DNA of 64,000 nucleotides from NCBI RefSeq assembly GCF_000292525.1, contig NZ_AEYF01000006.1:1-64000 (forward strand). Direction: 5' to 3'. Origin of the DNA: Rhizobium sp. CCGE 510. Its GTDB lineage: Bacteria; Pseudomonadota; Alphaproteobacteria; Rhizobiales; Rhizobiaceae. This document shows, in pieces, positions 1 through 8,557 of this stretch. How positions within the stretch are numbered: position 1 is the stretch's first letter; each line of letters begins with the position of its first letter. The position numbers and the translations under genes are program-made. Under the pieces are notes generated by a model that saw only the letters and a program-made list of their open reading frames with translations, was not told where the DNA came from and made no database searches.

Positions 1-542
1 TCCGTGCACTCATGCACCGGTTCACATACGCGGATGATTTTGATCCACTAGGGTTTGATTTGGAGACCTCGGATGACGCGTCGCCGGTTCGACCTGACGG
101 ATTTCGAATGGAGTATTATCCAGCCACTTCTTCCGCCAAGCCTCGGAGTGTCCCCGCGTTGATGAGCGACGTGTGATCAACGGATTTCACACCGGCTCAC
201 CGTGGGTCGATCTTCCTGAGCGATATGGCCCTTATACGATCTGCTACAATCGTTTCGTCAGGTGGCGAAAGGCAGACGATGCCGATAGCAGATCGATCGT
301 TGGTCGACAGTGCATACGATACCAACATTCCTCGAGACTTCGCAAAAGAGAACATTCCCGCAAAGCGAAACCGCAAGGAAGGCTTCTCCTTCAGCCTGAG
401 TTTATCGCCGGCATAACCTCGTGGAGCGCTTCTTCAACAAACTCAAATAGTTCAGGGATATTGCGACTCGCTGAACTTTCTTGCCGCATCAAGCTTCTCG
501 CAACCCGTATCTGGATCAAATCGCTATGAGTCTACCGTCTAG
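1..542 (+). mobile_element. IS5-family element remnant, copy A
   Basis: Decayed insertion sequence. Bases 1-47 are unidentified flank that recurs at 3543 onward. A CTAG at 48-51, the type of target used by IS5-group elements, precedes the transposase start, and the right part (392-542) ends in CTAG at 539-542. The transposase reading frame is broken by frameshifts and deletions. The right part is repeated almost exactly at 3590-3737, so this copy and copy B flank the segment 543-3540 as direct repeats. The element may extend left of the window. Confidence 0.8.
73..529 (+). pseudogene. Broken IS5-family transposase
   Basis: Starting at the ATG at 73 the translation reads MTRRRFDLTDFEWSIIQPLL, the usual N-terminus of IS5/IS427-group transposases, and soon hits a stop. 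From 173 another frame continues with GSPWVDLPERYGP and CYNRFVRWRKA, and a third frame (225-416) gives SAYDTN and RNRKEGFSFS, all conserved in this family. The 3' end reads ATRIWIKSL. The catalytic DDE core is largely missing, so no active enzyme can be made. Confidence 0.85.
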
Positions 543-545
543 TAT

Positions 546-1118
546 TTAACGCTTTGCGCGCAACTGCCGCACACTAGCCTCAGCACCCATGTAACTGCTT
601 TCAGTGTCATAAAATTGGAGTAGCAGTTGAGAAAAATAAATTATCCAGTCATTTGGAGTAAGGTCCACCGGCATGTACGCCACCCCGCATTCAGGGCACC
701 GTTTTCTAATGCACGATATCATATCTGCGGTTGGAGAGCAGACGGAAAGTTCCAATATTCCCTCAAAACCGCGGGGCATTCCTTTGAGAACGCGCTCGAA
801 CGGAAGCATTCCGCCACGAAATTCAATTGAGAAGATGTTGTGATGAGAGAAGAGGACGACTGCTCTTCTCTTTCGGAAAGCGATACGAAAATCCCGAATG
901 GAAGCATGTCTATATATAAGTAGACCATGATGTTCCATCGGTATTATAAGTTCATCGAACGCGTCGATCACTTTTGTTCTGTAATCTTCCCAATTATTAA
1001 ATTGGGAGCAGAACTCGCTCCAGGCGTGGAACCGTTCAAATGAGAGACGGTCTGACGGAAACGCAAACACGAATGCCCATTCCGTCAACCGAAGATTTGC
1101 TCTCCAAATGGAGCTCAC
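546..1118 (-). CDS. Unrecognised 190-aa protein, possible caspase/CHAT-like fold
   Basis: No family recognised with certainty. The GTG start is supported by GGAGG eight bases upstream, inside the end of the preceding gene; only one base separates the two genes, so translation is probably coupled. A hydrophobic strand ending in His-His (VVLFSHH, His92/93) is followed about 34 residues later by a second hydrophobic strand ending in Cys (ILELSVCSP, Cys127). That order and spacing resemble the His/Cys dyad of caspase/CHAT-type proteases, which is an inference only. A C-terminal LTPNDWIIYF stretch looks conserved. Base composition is AT-richer than the chromosome-like genes to the right, suggesting transfer. 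Confidence 0.6.
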   Translation of the reverse strand: MSSIWRANLRLTEWAFVFAFPSDRLSFERFHAWSEFCSQFNNWEDYRTKVIDAFDELIIPMEHHGLLIYRHASIRDFRIAFRKRRAVVLFSHHNIFSIEFRGGMLPFERVLKGMPRGFEGILELSVCSPTADMISCIRKRCPECGVAYMPVDLTPNDWIIYFSQLLLQFYDTESSYMGAEASVRQLRAKR

Positions 1119-1119
1119 G

Positions 1120-2901
1120 CTATAAACCTCCGCTAGTCGCTATCACAAATTTTGGCGAAGACATCGGAAAAATCTCGACATAGCGCCGGCTTGAAAGGAC
1201 GCTGTCCAGATTAAATTCAACTATCGCGGCGTCCGGAGGTAGTGTTGTAATATTTCTTTCGACTTTTTCTTGATTTATGCGTTTCTGGATATGTCTATTG
1301 ATAGATTCCTCAAGGTCATCGCGGGACATAGTAGATGCGCCTGGCTCATCTTTTGCATCTTCAACGCCGATGCTCATCGCAGCAAGTAGTGATTGCCACT
1401 TGCTTACAACGAAAGCTGAGACAGATATACTTATCTCGCCGCGATTTAAAAATTTAAGCAACTTCGAACGTTTTCCGCTAGCGTAATATGCTATTGGCAG
1501 ATCATCAGGCGTTTTTTCGGAGTAGTTCCATCCCCCTCCGCCGCCTGGTGGAAAATCGTCCGGCAATCCAACAAACGCTAGGGGCACTTTCGCGCCACCG
1601 CCACCTGCGTCAGTTGTTAGTACGGTCATCTGAACCGCGTCGAAGTCACGTTGTTGGCCATCCCCAATCAAAATCACCTGAGGCGATCGGCTGTCGTCAG
1701 CTGCTATGCCAACTTCGCGGATACGAATGCCGACTTCGTTTAAATTATGATTGCCTTCCACGTAGAGAGCCGAGTGGTCTGAGGAGAACAATATGTAATT
1801 TGAAAGGCCGTCGACAAGAACGCGTTGAAGGGAGAACAGCCGTCCATCGGATGAGTTTTGACCTTTGAGCACTGTCCACTGTGCTAACTTGGCGCTATCT
1901 TCAATATGGTTGCGAACCCTATACACTTGTTCCGCTGAAAGCCCGGCCTCCGCCAATTCGACCGCTGCGTCGATATGAGTTTGAATTAATTTTACCTCAT
2001 CGACGGTCCATCCCACTCGCGCCAGCCGTGCGGCCTGCGGAACGTTGTTCTCGACGGATTTTACGTCCTCGCGTGTCCAGCCAGTCATCGCTAAATCAGC
2101 GACCGTGTTGATGTCGTCTTTTAGTCCTTCTATCTCATCTTTGGTCCATTGCGCTCTTGTGAGCCCTATAATAGGCAGAAGGCTTCCCGAAAAGTTTTTT
2201 ATAGAATCTTTATCCCACCCAAGCTCGCTGAGCGCCATAGCCAGCCGAATTTCATCACCTAATGAAATGATTTCATTCTTCGTCCATCCTGCGTCATGGA
2301 GTGGCAGTATATCTTCCGCCGAGAAGCCACCATCTAGGACTTCAGCAAACTCTTGGTCTTGCCACCCGTAGTGCGTCAGTCGTGCCTGATGCGTGGTCTC
2401 CCAAAGCTGGTCCTGTGAAAACGACGGGTTTTGCTGATTAATTAAGTCTAGATTTGTTAAATCGTCTGTTTTGGAGAAGTCCTGAGGCGCAATCACACTT
2501 GTGGATGCAATATTAATTGTCAAAGGTTGCGAGACAAGGCTTGTTACTGCCACGCTTCCGTGACTTCCATCGCCGTGTAATTCTAAGATATTTTTATCGA
2601 TTGCTTCTTGCAGTGGAATAAACGGCGCCCCGCCTACCTTGACTGTTGCAGAGCCCAAATTGCCGGGAGCTTTAGAAAATTGATCCTCGGGCTGTGGATT
2701 GTCACGGTAGCTGTCAAGACACATCGCATGTATCTTGTTTGTCCCCCCAGCGCCGACGGTTATCGAGCCCCCATCTGGTAACAACAGCATTCTCTGCGCA
2801 GCCGCATCTGCATCACCGCAAGATTGCATGAAGATAATCGCGATGAAAAACAATGCGATAAATATCTTGCCTCGCTGAATAACCCAAATAAGCAAAGACA
2901 T
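1120..2901 (-). CDS. Putative lipoprotein with six 23-residue repeats, function unknown
   Basis: A 593-aa protein of no recognised family. The N-terminus has a basic stretch, a hydrophobic segment (residues 12-27) and Cys28 in a loose lipobox (MQSC), so it may be a lipoprotein or membrane-anchored. Residues about 204-341 are six back-to-back 23-residue repeats with the pattern GWTxDEI...I..A..LA and no insertions. The C-terminal half contains a Gly-rich loop near PPGGGGGW and no motif I recognise. It is immediately upstream of the 190-aa gene (1-base gap) and divergent from the membrane-protein gene at 2982. It lies in the AT-rich IS-bracketed cassette, so horizontal acquisition is likely. 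Confidence 0.7.
   Translation of the reverse strand: MSLLIWVIQRGKIFIALFFIAIIFMQSCGDADAAAQRMLLLPDGGSITVGAGGTNKIHAMCLDSYRDNPQPEDQFSKAPGNLGSATVKVGGAPFIPLQEAIDKNILELHGDGSHGSVAVTSLVSQPLTINIASTSVIAPQDFSKTDDLTNLDLINQQNPSFSQDQLWETTHQARLTHYGWQDQEFAEVLDGGFSAEDILPLHDAGWTKNEIISLGDEIRLAMALSELGWDKDSIKNFSGSLLPIIGLTRAQWTKDEIEGLKDDINTVADLAMTGWTREDVKSVENNVPQAARLARVGWTVDEVKLIQTHIDAAVELAEAGLSAEQVYRVRNHIEDSAKLAQWTVLKGQNSSDGRLFSLQRVLVDGLSNYILFSSDHSALYVEGNHNLNEVGIRIREVGIAADDSRSPQVILIGDGQQRDFDAVQMTVLTTDAGGGGAKVPLAFVGLPDDFPPGGGGGWNYSEKTPDDLPIAYYASGKRSKLLKFLNRGEISISVSAFVVSKWQSLLAAMSIGVEDAKDEPGASTMSRDDLEESINRHIQKRINQEKVERNITTLPPDAAIVEFNLDSVLSSRRYVEIFPMSSPKFVIATSGGL
1879..2292 (-). repeat. Six tandem 69-bp coding repeats (23 aa each)
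   Basis: Codons for residues 204-341 of the protein encoded at 1120-2901. The units begin AGWTKNEI, LGWDKDSI, AQWTKDEI, TGWTREDV, VGWTVDEV and AGLSAEQV, and each is exactly 23 residues. A degenerate half unit (YGWQDQEF, then GFSAEDI) precedes them. The DNA of the units has diverged, so these are old protein repeats and not recent tandem duplication. Confidence 0.85.
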
Positions 2902-2981
2902 ATCTGCGCCCCCCCTTGAATGATGACGTGCAATACTACACTGTTACCCCATAAAATTGAACCATGTATTTGGAGGGCGGA

Positions 2982-3494
2982 ATGGATCGCAATGTCATTA
3001 CTGCAAAAGATGCGTTGAAAGCTAACGCGCGTGCAAGAGCCGCTGTGGATGAAAAAAGGAAGGCCGAGGGTCTGTCAGAACGCAACCCAAGGATGGGCGC
3101 ACTACCACCTTCAGTGAAGCCAGATCAAGCTCTCGCACGCTTGGTAAAGTTTATTCCCGCAGAGGCTTTAAGCCTTTATATGGCTTTAGCCGGAATAGCT
3201 GCTACTGCTCAGCCAGCTGAAAATCAGGCATTGTACTGGCTAACATTTCTGTTGTTCGTCACGGCGATTTTCAATGCTCTTTACCTGTACATAATATGGA
3301 ATGTGCGAAGAGGTTCACAGATATTCGTGTCAACTATCTCATTGATTGTTTACGCGGTGGCTACCAATGGCCCCCTTGTACAGCAGCTAAAGTTTCCTCC
3401 AATTGGATCGACGCTCGCGCTTACGCTGGTGACGGCTTTCCTCTGCTTCTTCCAGCCACCAGAAGATGCACGCGAAAAAATTCCAAAAAGATGA
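2982..3494 (+). CDS. Unrecognised membrane protein with three to four helices
   Basis: A 170-aa protein. I chose the ATG at 2982 because GGAGG lies five bases upstream; the in-frame ATG at 2964 lacks such a site. The first 60 residues are charged and probably cytosolic. They are followed by LVKFIPAEALSLYMAL and then hydrophobic segments at roughly residues 60-75, 83-105, 115-130 and 137-155. The KFIPAE motif preceding the first helix looks like a conserved feature of a family, but I cannot name it. Divergent from the repeat-lipoprotein gene with an 80-bp intergenic region; all three genes are in the IS-bracketed cassette. Confidence 0.65.
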   Translation: MDRNVITAKDALKANARARAAVDEKRKAEGLSERNPRMGALPPSVKPDQALARLVKFIPAEALSLYMALAGIAATAQPAENQALYWLTFLLFVTAIFNALYLYIIWNVRRGSQIFVSTISLIVYAVATNGPLVQQLKFPPIGSTLALTLVTAFLCFFQPPEDAREKIPKR

Positions 3495-3540
3495 GGACCT
3501 GAATATTGATGCCGTCCGTTTAAACTTTTCTACACGCTGC

Positions 3541-3737
3541 CGTCCGTGCACTCATGCACCGGTTCACATACGCGGATGATTTGATCCAGCCTGAGTTTAT
3601 CGCCAGCATAACCTCGTGGAGCGCTTCTTCAACAAACTCAAATAGTTCAGGGATATTGCGACTCGCTGAACTTTCTTGCCGCGTCAAGCTTCTCGCAACC
3701 CGTATCTGGATCAAATCGCTATGAGTCTACCGTCTAG
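3541..3737 (+). mobile_element. IS5-family element remnant, copy B (deletion derivative)
   Basis: This 197-bp piece repeats bases 1-47 of the window and then jumps directly to the equivalent of 392-542, with a few substitutions. It is therefore copy A with about 345 bp deleted internally. It ends in CTAG at 3734-3737, and that CTAG provides the TAG stop codon of the acyl-CoA dehydrogenase gene on the other strand. No coding capacity remains. Confidence 0.85.
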
Positions 3738-4921
3738 TTCGCAAAGGCGGCGATGCCGGTGATCGCCCGACCGATGATCAGCGCGTGGATGTCGTGTGTG
3801 CCCTCATAGGTGTTGACCACTTCGAGGTTGACGAGATGACGGGCGATGCCGAATTCGTCGGAGATGCCGTTGCCGCCGAGCATGTCGCGGGCCGCCCGCG
3901 CGATCTCCAGCGCCTTGCCGCAGCTGTTGCGCTTGAGGATCGAGGTCAGTTCCACCGGCGGATGGCCTTCCTCTTTTATGCGGCCAAGCCGCAGGCAGCC
4001 CTGAAGGCCGAGCGAGATTTCCGCCGCCATGTCGGCGAGTTTCTTCTGGATGAGCTGGTTGGCAGCAAGCGGCCGGCCGAACTGCTTGCGCTCGAGCGTG
4101 TATTGCCGGGCTCTTGCATAACAATCCTCGGCTGCACCGAGTGCGCCCCAGGCGATGCCGAAACGGGCCGAGTTGAGGCAGGTGAACGGTCCCTTGAGGC
4201 CGGTTACATCAGGCAGAAGGTTTTCCTCAGGCACGAAGACCCCGTCCATCACCACTTCGCCGGTGATCGAGGCGCGCAAGCCCACCTTGCCGTGAATGGC
4301 GGGAGCCGAAAGCCCCTTCCAGCCCTTTTCGAGGATGAAGCCGCGGATGAGGCCGTCCTCGGTCTTTGCCCAGACGACGAAGACATCGGCGATCGGGGCG
4401 TTGGAGATCCAAGTCTTCGAGCCGGTGAGGCTGTAGCCGCCGTCGACCTTTTTGGCGCGTGTCGCCATCGAGCCGGGGTCGGAGCCGTGATCGGGTTCGG
4501 TCAGGCCGAAGCAGCCGATCCATTCGCCGCTGGCAAGTTTCGGCAGGTATTTCAGTTTCTGCGCCTGCGACCCGAAGGTGTCGATCGGCACCATGACCAG
4601 CGACGACTGCACGCTCATCATCGAGCGGTAACCGCTATCGACCCGTTCGACTTCACGGGCGATCAGGCCGTAGGCGGTGTAACCGAGGCCGGCCCCGCCA
4701 TACTCAGGCGAAATTGTCGGGCCGAGCAGGCCGAGTTCGCCCATTTCGCGGAAGATTTCGGGATCGGTCTTTTCATTGCGGAAGGCGTCGAGAACGCGGG
4801 GCGCAAGCTTCTCCTGCGCATAGGCATGGGCCGTATCCTGCACCATGCGCTCCTCGCTGGTGAGCTGCTCCACCAGGCGGAACGGGTCGGCCCAGTCGAA
4901 AACCTCGCGCGTATGCTGCAT
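3734..4921 (-). CDS. gcdH: Acyl-CoA dehydrogenase, glutaryl-CoA dehydrogenase type
   Basis: A 395-aa FAD flavoenzyme of the usual family length. It would oxidatively decarboxylate glutaryl-CoA to crotonyl-CoA in lysine/tryptophan/glutarate breakdown. Evidence: the acyl-CoA dehydrogenase signature [17 protein letters not shown] near residue 140, the [12 protein letters not shown] segment near residue 97 typical of GcdH, and [17 protein letters not shown] near the C-terminus containing the catalytic Glu. The stop codon TAG lies in the CTAG end of an IS remnant, so the 3' flank was replaced by the IS event, though the protein ends at about the normal place. Apparently monocistronic. Confidence 0.9.
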   Translation of the reverse strand: MQHTREVFDWADPFRLVEQLTSEERMVQDTAHAYAQEKLAPRVLDAFRNEKTDPEIFREMGELGLLGPTISPEYGGAGLGYTAYGLIAREVERVDSGYRSMMSVQSSLVMVPIDTFGSQAQKLKYLPKLASGEWIGCFGLTEPDHGSDPGSMATRAKKVDGGYSLTGSKTWISNAPIADVFVVWAKTEDGLIRGFILEKGWKGLSAPAIHGKVGLRASITGEVVMDGVFVPEENLLPDVTGLKGPFTCLNSARFGIAWGALGAAEDCYARARQYTLERKQFGRPLAANQLIQKKLADMAAEISLGLQGCLRLGRIKEEGHPPVELTSILKRNSCGKALEIARAARDMLGGNGISDEFGIARHLVNLEVVNTYEGTHDIHALIIGRAITGIAAFAN

Positions 4922-5096
4922 GTCGGCGTCTCCTCACCCACGATTCAAGCTTGCCTCGCTCAAGGTCGCATAGACCCGCCAGCCGATTGCGTCAACAGAA
5001 GGCGGCCGTATCGAAAAGACAGCGCCCGCCATCTTTTCAAAAGCGTCGGCATGATCCACTTTGGCCCGCGATCGATTCTGGAACGAGGAGACGGAA

Positions 5097-5435
5097 ATGT
5101 CGTCAAGCGATCTGTTCGTATCGGCCGAAGGCGCCGAATGGGTCAACCCCGAGCCTGGCGTCGTCAGGCGCATCATGACTTATCTGCCTGAGATGATGAT
5201 GGTGGAAGTGACCTTCGAAAGCGGCGCCGTCGGTGCTGCCCATTCGCATCCGCACATTCAGGCAAGTTATGTCGCCGAGGGCAGCTTCGAAGTGACGATC
5301 GACGGCCGGACCGAGGTGCTGCGCCAGGGCGGCAGCTTCATCGTGCCGCCCAACCTCGTCCACGGCGTCAAGGCGCTGGAAAAGGGCCGGCTGATCGATG
5401 CATTCACCCCGCACAGGGCCGAGTTTCTCAAATAG
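5097..5435 (+). CDS. Small single-domain cupin protein
   Basis: A 112-aa protein read from the ATG at 5097, which is preceded by GAGGAG; a TTG at 5061 is in frame but has no ribosome site. The cupin motif 1 is GAVGAAHSHPHIQASYVAEG (two His in HSH plus a further His/Gln) and motif 2 is PPNLVHGV, enough for a divalent metal site. Small stand-alone cupins of this type often bind or isomerise sugars or act as sensors; the substrate cannot be deduced. It converges with the LysR gene that ends one base after its stop. Confidence 0.75.
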   Translation: MSSSDLFVSAEGAEWVNPEPGVVRRIMTYLPEMMMVEVTFESGAVGAAHSHPHIQASYVAEGSFEVTIDGRTEVLRQGGSFIVPPNLVHGVKALEKGRLIDAFTPHRAEFLK

Positions 5436-6389
5436 TCAGGTTGCGGCTTCTGGCCGGCGCGGTGCGCCCGCTGGAGTGACATAGGGCGGCACGAAGCGCG
5501 CATCCTCACCGCGCACCGCCTGACGCAGGAAGTCGATGACGGCGCGTACGCGCGGCGCCTGTTTCAGGTCGCGATGGCAGGTGATCCAGTATTGGCGCTT
5601 GAGGTCGATTTCTTCGGGCAGCACCCGCACCAGCTCGGGATATCGGCTGGCGAAGAAGTAGGGCAGGATGCAGAGGCCGAGGCCATTTCGGGTGGCGGTG
5701 AGCTGCGCGAAGATGCTGGAACTCTGGAACTGCGGTTTGATTCGCGGATGCACATCGCTCAGATAATCCAGGCCCGGCGCGAAGATCATCTCCTCGATAT
5801 AGCTGACGAAGGGATGCTCAAGCAGGTCCTCGCGGCAGGTGATCTCAGGCGCCTTTGCCAGATAGTCGCGCGAGCCGTAGATCTGCAGGTGATAGTCGGT
5901 CAGCTTCTCGGCGAAATAGGGCCCGCCCTTCGGCTCGTCGAGCACGACGGAAAGATCGGCCTCCTTTCGCGACAGCGACATGATCTGCTGGATCGTCACC
6001 AGCTCCAGCGCCAGGTGCGGATGCTGGGCGGCAAACCGGTGCAGCACGGTCGCGAAGAAGAAATTGGCAAAGCCTTCCGGCGCGCTCAGACGCACCAGGC
6101 CGCGCTGCGCCATCGAGCCGTCGGCGAGATCGGCGCGCAGGCGCTCGGTCTCCTGCTCCATCCGCTCGGCCGTCTCGACGAAACGCGTGCCCATGGCGGT
6201 CAGCACATAACCGCGCGGATTGCGCTCGAACAGCTTGACCTTGAGTGTGAATTCCAGCCGGTCGATGCGCCGCGAGACCGTGGGATGGCTGGAGCGCAGC
6301 TGGCGGGCCGCCGTCGACAGCTGTCCCGTGCGGGCGACGGCTAGAAAAAACTGCAGATCGTCCCAAGTAAACTGCGGTGGATTGTTCAT
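5436..6389 (-). CDS. LysR-family transcriptional regulator
   Basis: A 317-aa protein with an N-terminal winged helix-turn-helix (FFLAVARTGQLSTAARQLRSSHPTVSRRIDRLE, residues about 13-46; key AA..L..S..TVSRRI) followed by a periplasmic-binding-like effector domain. It is divergent from the ABC operon that starts at 6564 with a 174-bp gap, the usual arrangement for a LysR regulator and its target, so it probably controls that operon in response to its transported compound. The gap contains TGTTCAAAAATGAACA (6400-6415), a good dyad that could be a binding site. Confidence 0.85.
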   Translation of the reverse strand: MNNPPQFTWDDLQFFLAVARTGQLSTAARQLRSSHPTVSRRIDRLEFTLKVKLFERNPRGYVLTAMGTRFVETAERMEQETERLRADLADGSMAQRGLVRLSAPEGFANFFFATVLHRFAAQHPHLALELVTIQQIMSLSRKEADLSVVLDEPKGGPYFAEKLTDYHLQIYGSRDYLAKAPEITCREDLLEHPFVSYIEEMIFAPGLDYLSDVHPRIKPQFQSSSIFAQLTATRNGLGLCILPYFFASRYPELVRVLPEEIDLKRQYWITCHRDLKQAPRVRAVIDFLRQAVRGEDARFVPPYVTPAGAPRRPEAAT

Positions 6390-6563
6390 GGCGATCCCCT
6401 CTGTTCAAAAATGAACAGATACTGTTTGGAATTAGTTGTAAATCACCCGTTGCCTCAAGGCGGAATTTCCTTGATCGTAAGCTAAGGGTCGGCCGCTCTG
6501 AGGAGTGCGGCTGGCCAAATCTGAACAGATCCGCAAACTGGCCAATCTCTGGGAGGAGAGAAT
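6390..6563. promoter_or_regulatory. Divergent control region, LysR gene and ABC operon
   Basis: A 174-bp non-coding gap between the LysR gene and the binding-protein gene. An inverted repeat reading TGTTCAAAAATGAACA (6400-6415) lies just upstream of the LysR start, a suitable place for autoregulation. GGGAGGAGAG at 6551-6560 is a strong ribosome site for the ABC binding-protein gene. Assignment of the dyad to the LysR protein is inference. Confidence 0.45.
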
Positions 6564-7769
6564 ATGCGTAAGAATCTCATTGCATCAGTTGCATTTCTGC
6601 TTGCAAGCAGCACTGCGGTGCTCGCGCAGAGCGCGACCGACGGCAAGGTCAAGATCGGTATCCTGAACGACCAGTCGGGTGTTTATGCCGATTTCGGCGG
6701 CAAGTCTTCCGTCGAGGCCGCCAAGATGGCGGTCGAGGATTTCGGCGGCAAGGTGCTTGATGTGCCGATCGAGATCGTCGATGCCGACCACCAGAACAAG
6801 CCGGATATTGCCTCCAACATCGCCCGCCAATGGTACGACACCGAGCAGGTGGATGCGATCATGGAATTGACGACCTCGTCGGTGGCGCTTGCCGTGCAGG
6901 CGATCGCCAAGGAGAAGAAGAAGATCGACATCGTCACCGGTGCGGCGACGACCGATCTCACCGGCAAGGCCTGCTCGCCTTACGGCTTCCATTGGGCCTA
7001 TGACACGCATGCGCTCGCCGTCGGCACTGGCGGCGCCCTCGTCAAGCAGGGCGGCGACAGCTGGTTCTTCCTGACCGCCGACTATGCCTTCGGCTATTCG
7101 CTGGAGCAGCAGACCAGCGACTACGTCAAGTCGAGCGGCGGCAAGGTCGTCGGCGCCGTCCGCCATCCGCTGTCGACCCAGGACTTCTCGTCCTTCCTGC
7201 TGCAGGCGCAATCCTCAGGCGCCAAGGTGATCGGTCTCGCCAATGCCGGCCTCGATACCTCGAACGCCATCAAGCAGGCGGCCGAATTCGGCATCACCCA
7301 GGGCGGCCAGCATCTGGCAGCGCTGCTCTTCACGCTCGCCGAAGTCCATGGTCTTGGCCTCGAGGCGGCACAGGGGCTGACGCTGACGGAAGGTTTTTAC
7401 TGGAACCGCGACGACGAAAGCCGCGCCTTCGCTAAGAAGTTCTTCGCCCGTACCGGCAAGATGCCGAACATGATCCACACCGGCACTTATTCGGCGGTGA
7501 CGCAATATCTGAAGGCGGTGCAGAAGGCCGGCACCGACGAGACGGAAGCCGTCGCCAAACAGCTGCATGAAATGCCGGTTGATGACGTCTTCGGCCGCGG
7601 TGGCACGGTCGGCGCCAATGGCCGCATGATCCACGACATGTATCTGCTGCAGGTCAAGAAGCCGGCCGAAAGCAAGGAGCCGTGGGATTACTTCAACGTG
7701 CTTGCCAGCATTCCCGGCAAGGAAGCCTATATCGATCCCGCCAAGAGCGGCTGCGATCTGGTGAAGTGA
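6564..7769 (+). CDS. ABC transporter substrate-binding protein, branched-chain amino acid type
   Basis: A 401-aa periplasmic binding protein with a signal peptide (MRKNLIASVAFLLASSTAVLAQ, cleavage near residue 22). The mature part begins KVKIGILNDQSGVYADFGGKS, typical of the LivJ/AmiC-like Peripla_BP_6 family. It is the first gene of an operon with two ATPases, two permeases and two dehydrogenases. The ligand is not readable from sequence; family members bind amino acids, amides, urea and aromatic acids. The linked GMC oxidoreductase and hydroxyacid dehydrogenase suggest an alcohol or hydroxy acid. Confidence 0.9.
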   Translation: MRKNLIASVAFLLASSTAVLAQSATDGKVKIGILNDQSGVYADFGGKSSVEAAKMAVEDFGGKVLDVPIEIVDADHQNKPDIASNIARQWYDTEQVDAIMELTTSSVALAVQAIAKEKKKIDIVTGAATTDLTGKACSPYGFHWAYDTHALAVGTGGALVKQGGDSWFFLTADYAFGYSLEQQTSDYVKSSGGKVVGAVRHPLSTQDFSSFLLQAQSSGAKVIGLANAGLDTSNAIKQAAEFGITQGGQHLAALLFTLAEVHGLGLEAAQGLTLTEGFYWNRDDESRAFAKKFFARTGKMPNMIHTGTYSAVTQYLKAVQKAGTDETEAVAKQLHEMPVDDVFGRGGTVGANGRMIHDMYLLQVKKPAESKEPWDYFNVLASIPGKEAYIDPAKSGCDLVK

Positions 7770-7774
7770 GCGCA

Positions 7775-8557
7775 ATGGCGGTTTCCGCAATTGAAACGCA
7801 GGAAAAGCCGCGGGTGGTCTTGTCCGCCCGCGGCCTGCGTCGCGATTTCGGCGGCTTCACGGCCGTCAAGAACGTCGACCTCGACGTGTACGACGCGAGC
7901 GTGCATGCGCTGATCGGCCCGAACGGCGCCGGCAAGACGACGGTTTTCAACCTTTTGACCAAGTTCCTGCAGCCGACATCGGGCACGATCACACTGATGG
8001 GCACCGATATCACCAGGACACCGCCCGACAGGGTGGCGCGCATGGGGTTGGTGCGCTCCTTCCAGATCTCGGCGGTCTTCCCTCATCTGTCCGTGCTCGA
8101 CAACGTCCGCGTGGCGCTGCAGCGGCCGAACAATCTCTCTACCCAGTTCTGGCGACCGCTCTCGGCGCTCGACCGGCTGAACGCGCGCGCCGAGCAATTG
8201 CTTGCCAGCGTCGGGCTTTCCAAGGAGCGCGATCAGATCGCCGCCGATCTCTCCTATGGCCGCAAGCGCGTGCTGGAGATCGCCACGACGCTGGCGCTCG
8301 ATCCCAAGGTGCTGCTGCTCGACGAGCCGATGGCGGGCATGGGGCTTGAGGATGTCGCCGTCGTCTCGTCCATCATCCGCGACGTCGCCCGTGACCGGGC
8401 GGTGCTGATGGTCGAGCACAATCTCTCCGTCGTCGCCAATATCTGCCAGCATGTCACCGTGCTGCAGCGCGGCGAGATCCTCGCCGAGGGCGACTACGCC
8501 ACAGTCAGCCAGGACGAGCGCGTGCGCGTCGCCTATATGGGCACGGAGGAGCATTGA
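7775..8557 (+). CDS. ABC transporter ATPase, LivG type
   Basis: A 260-aa nucleotide-binding subunit. The ATG at 7775 sits five bases after the preceding stop. Walker A is GPNGAGKT (near residue 47), the signature region is LSYGRKRVLEIA and Walker B is LLLDEPMAGM followed by the switch His in MVEHN. The LSYGRKR form of the signature is usual for LivG proteins. It pairs with the LivF-type ATPase encoded directly after it; the last two bases of its codon frame overlap that gene start. Confidence 0.92.
   Translation: MAVSAIETQEKPRVVLSARGLRRDFGGFTAVKNVDLDVYDASVHALIGPNGAGKTTVFNLLTKFLQPTSGTITLMGTDITRTPPDRVARMGLVRSFQISAVFPHLSVLDNVRVALQRPNNLSTQFWRPLSALDRLNARAEQLLASVGLSKERDQIAADLSYGRKRVLEIATTLALDPKVLLLDEPMAGMGLEDVAVVSSIIRDVARDRAVLMVEHNLSVVANICQHVTVLQRGEILAEGDYATVSQDERVRVAYMGTEEH

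Noticed and set aside
1879..2292. Tandem repeats considered as a CRISPR array
   Set aside because: The DNA units are diverged and lie in frame in a coding gene; there are no constant repeats with spacers.
3785..5191. Long plus-strand open frame of 468 codons opposite gcdH
   Set aside because: It is the antisense shadow of a well-recognised acyl-CoA dehydrogenase in GC-rich DNA and shows no domain motif.
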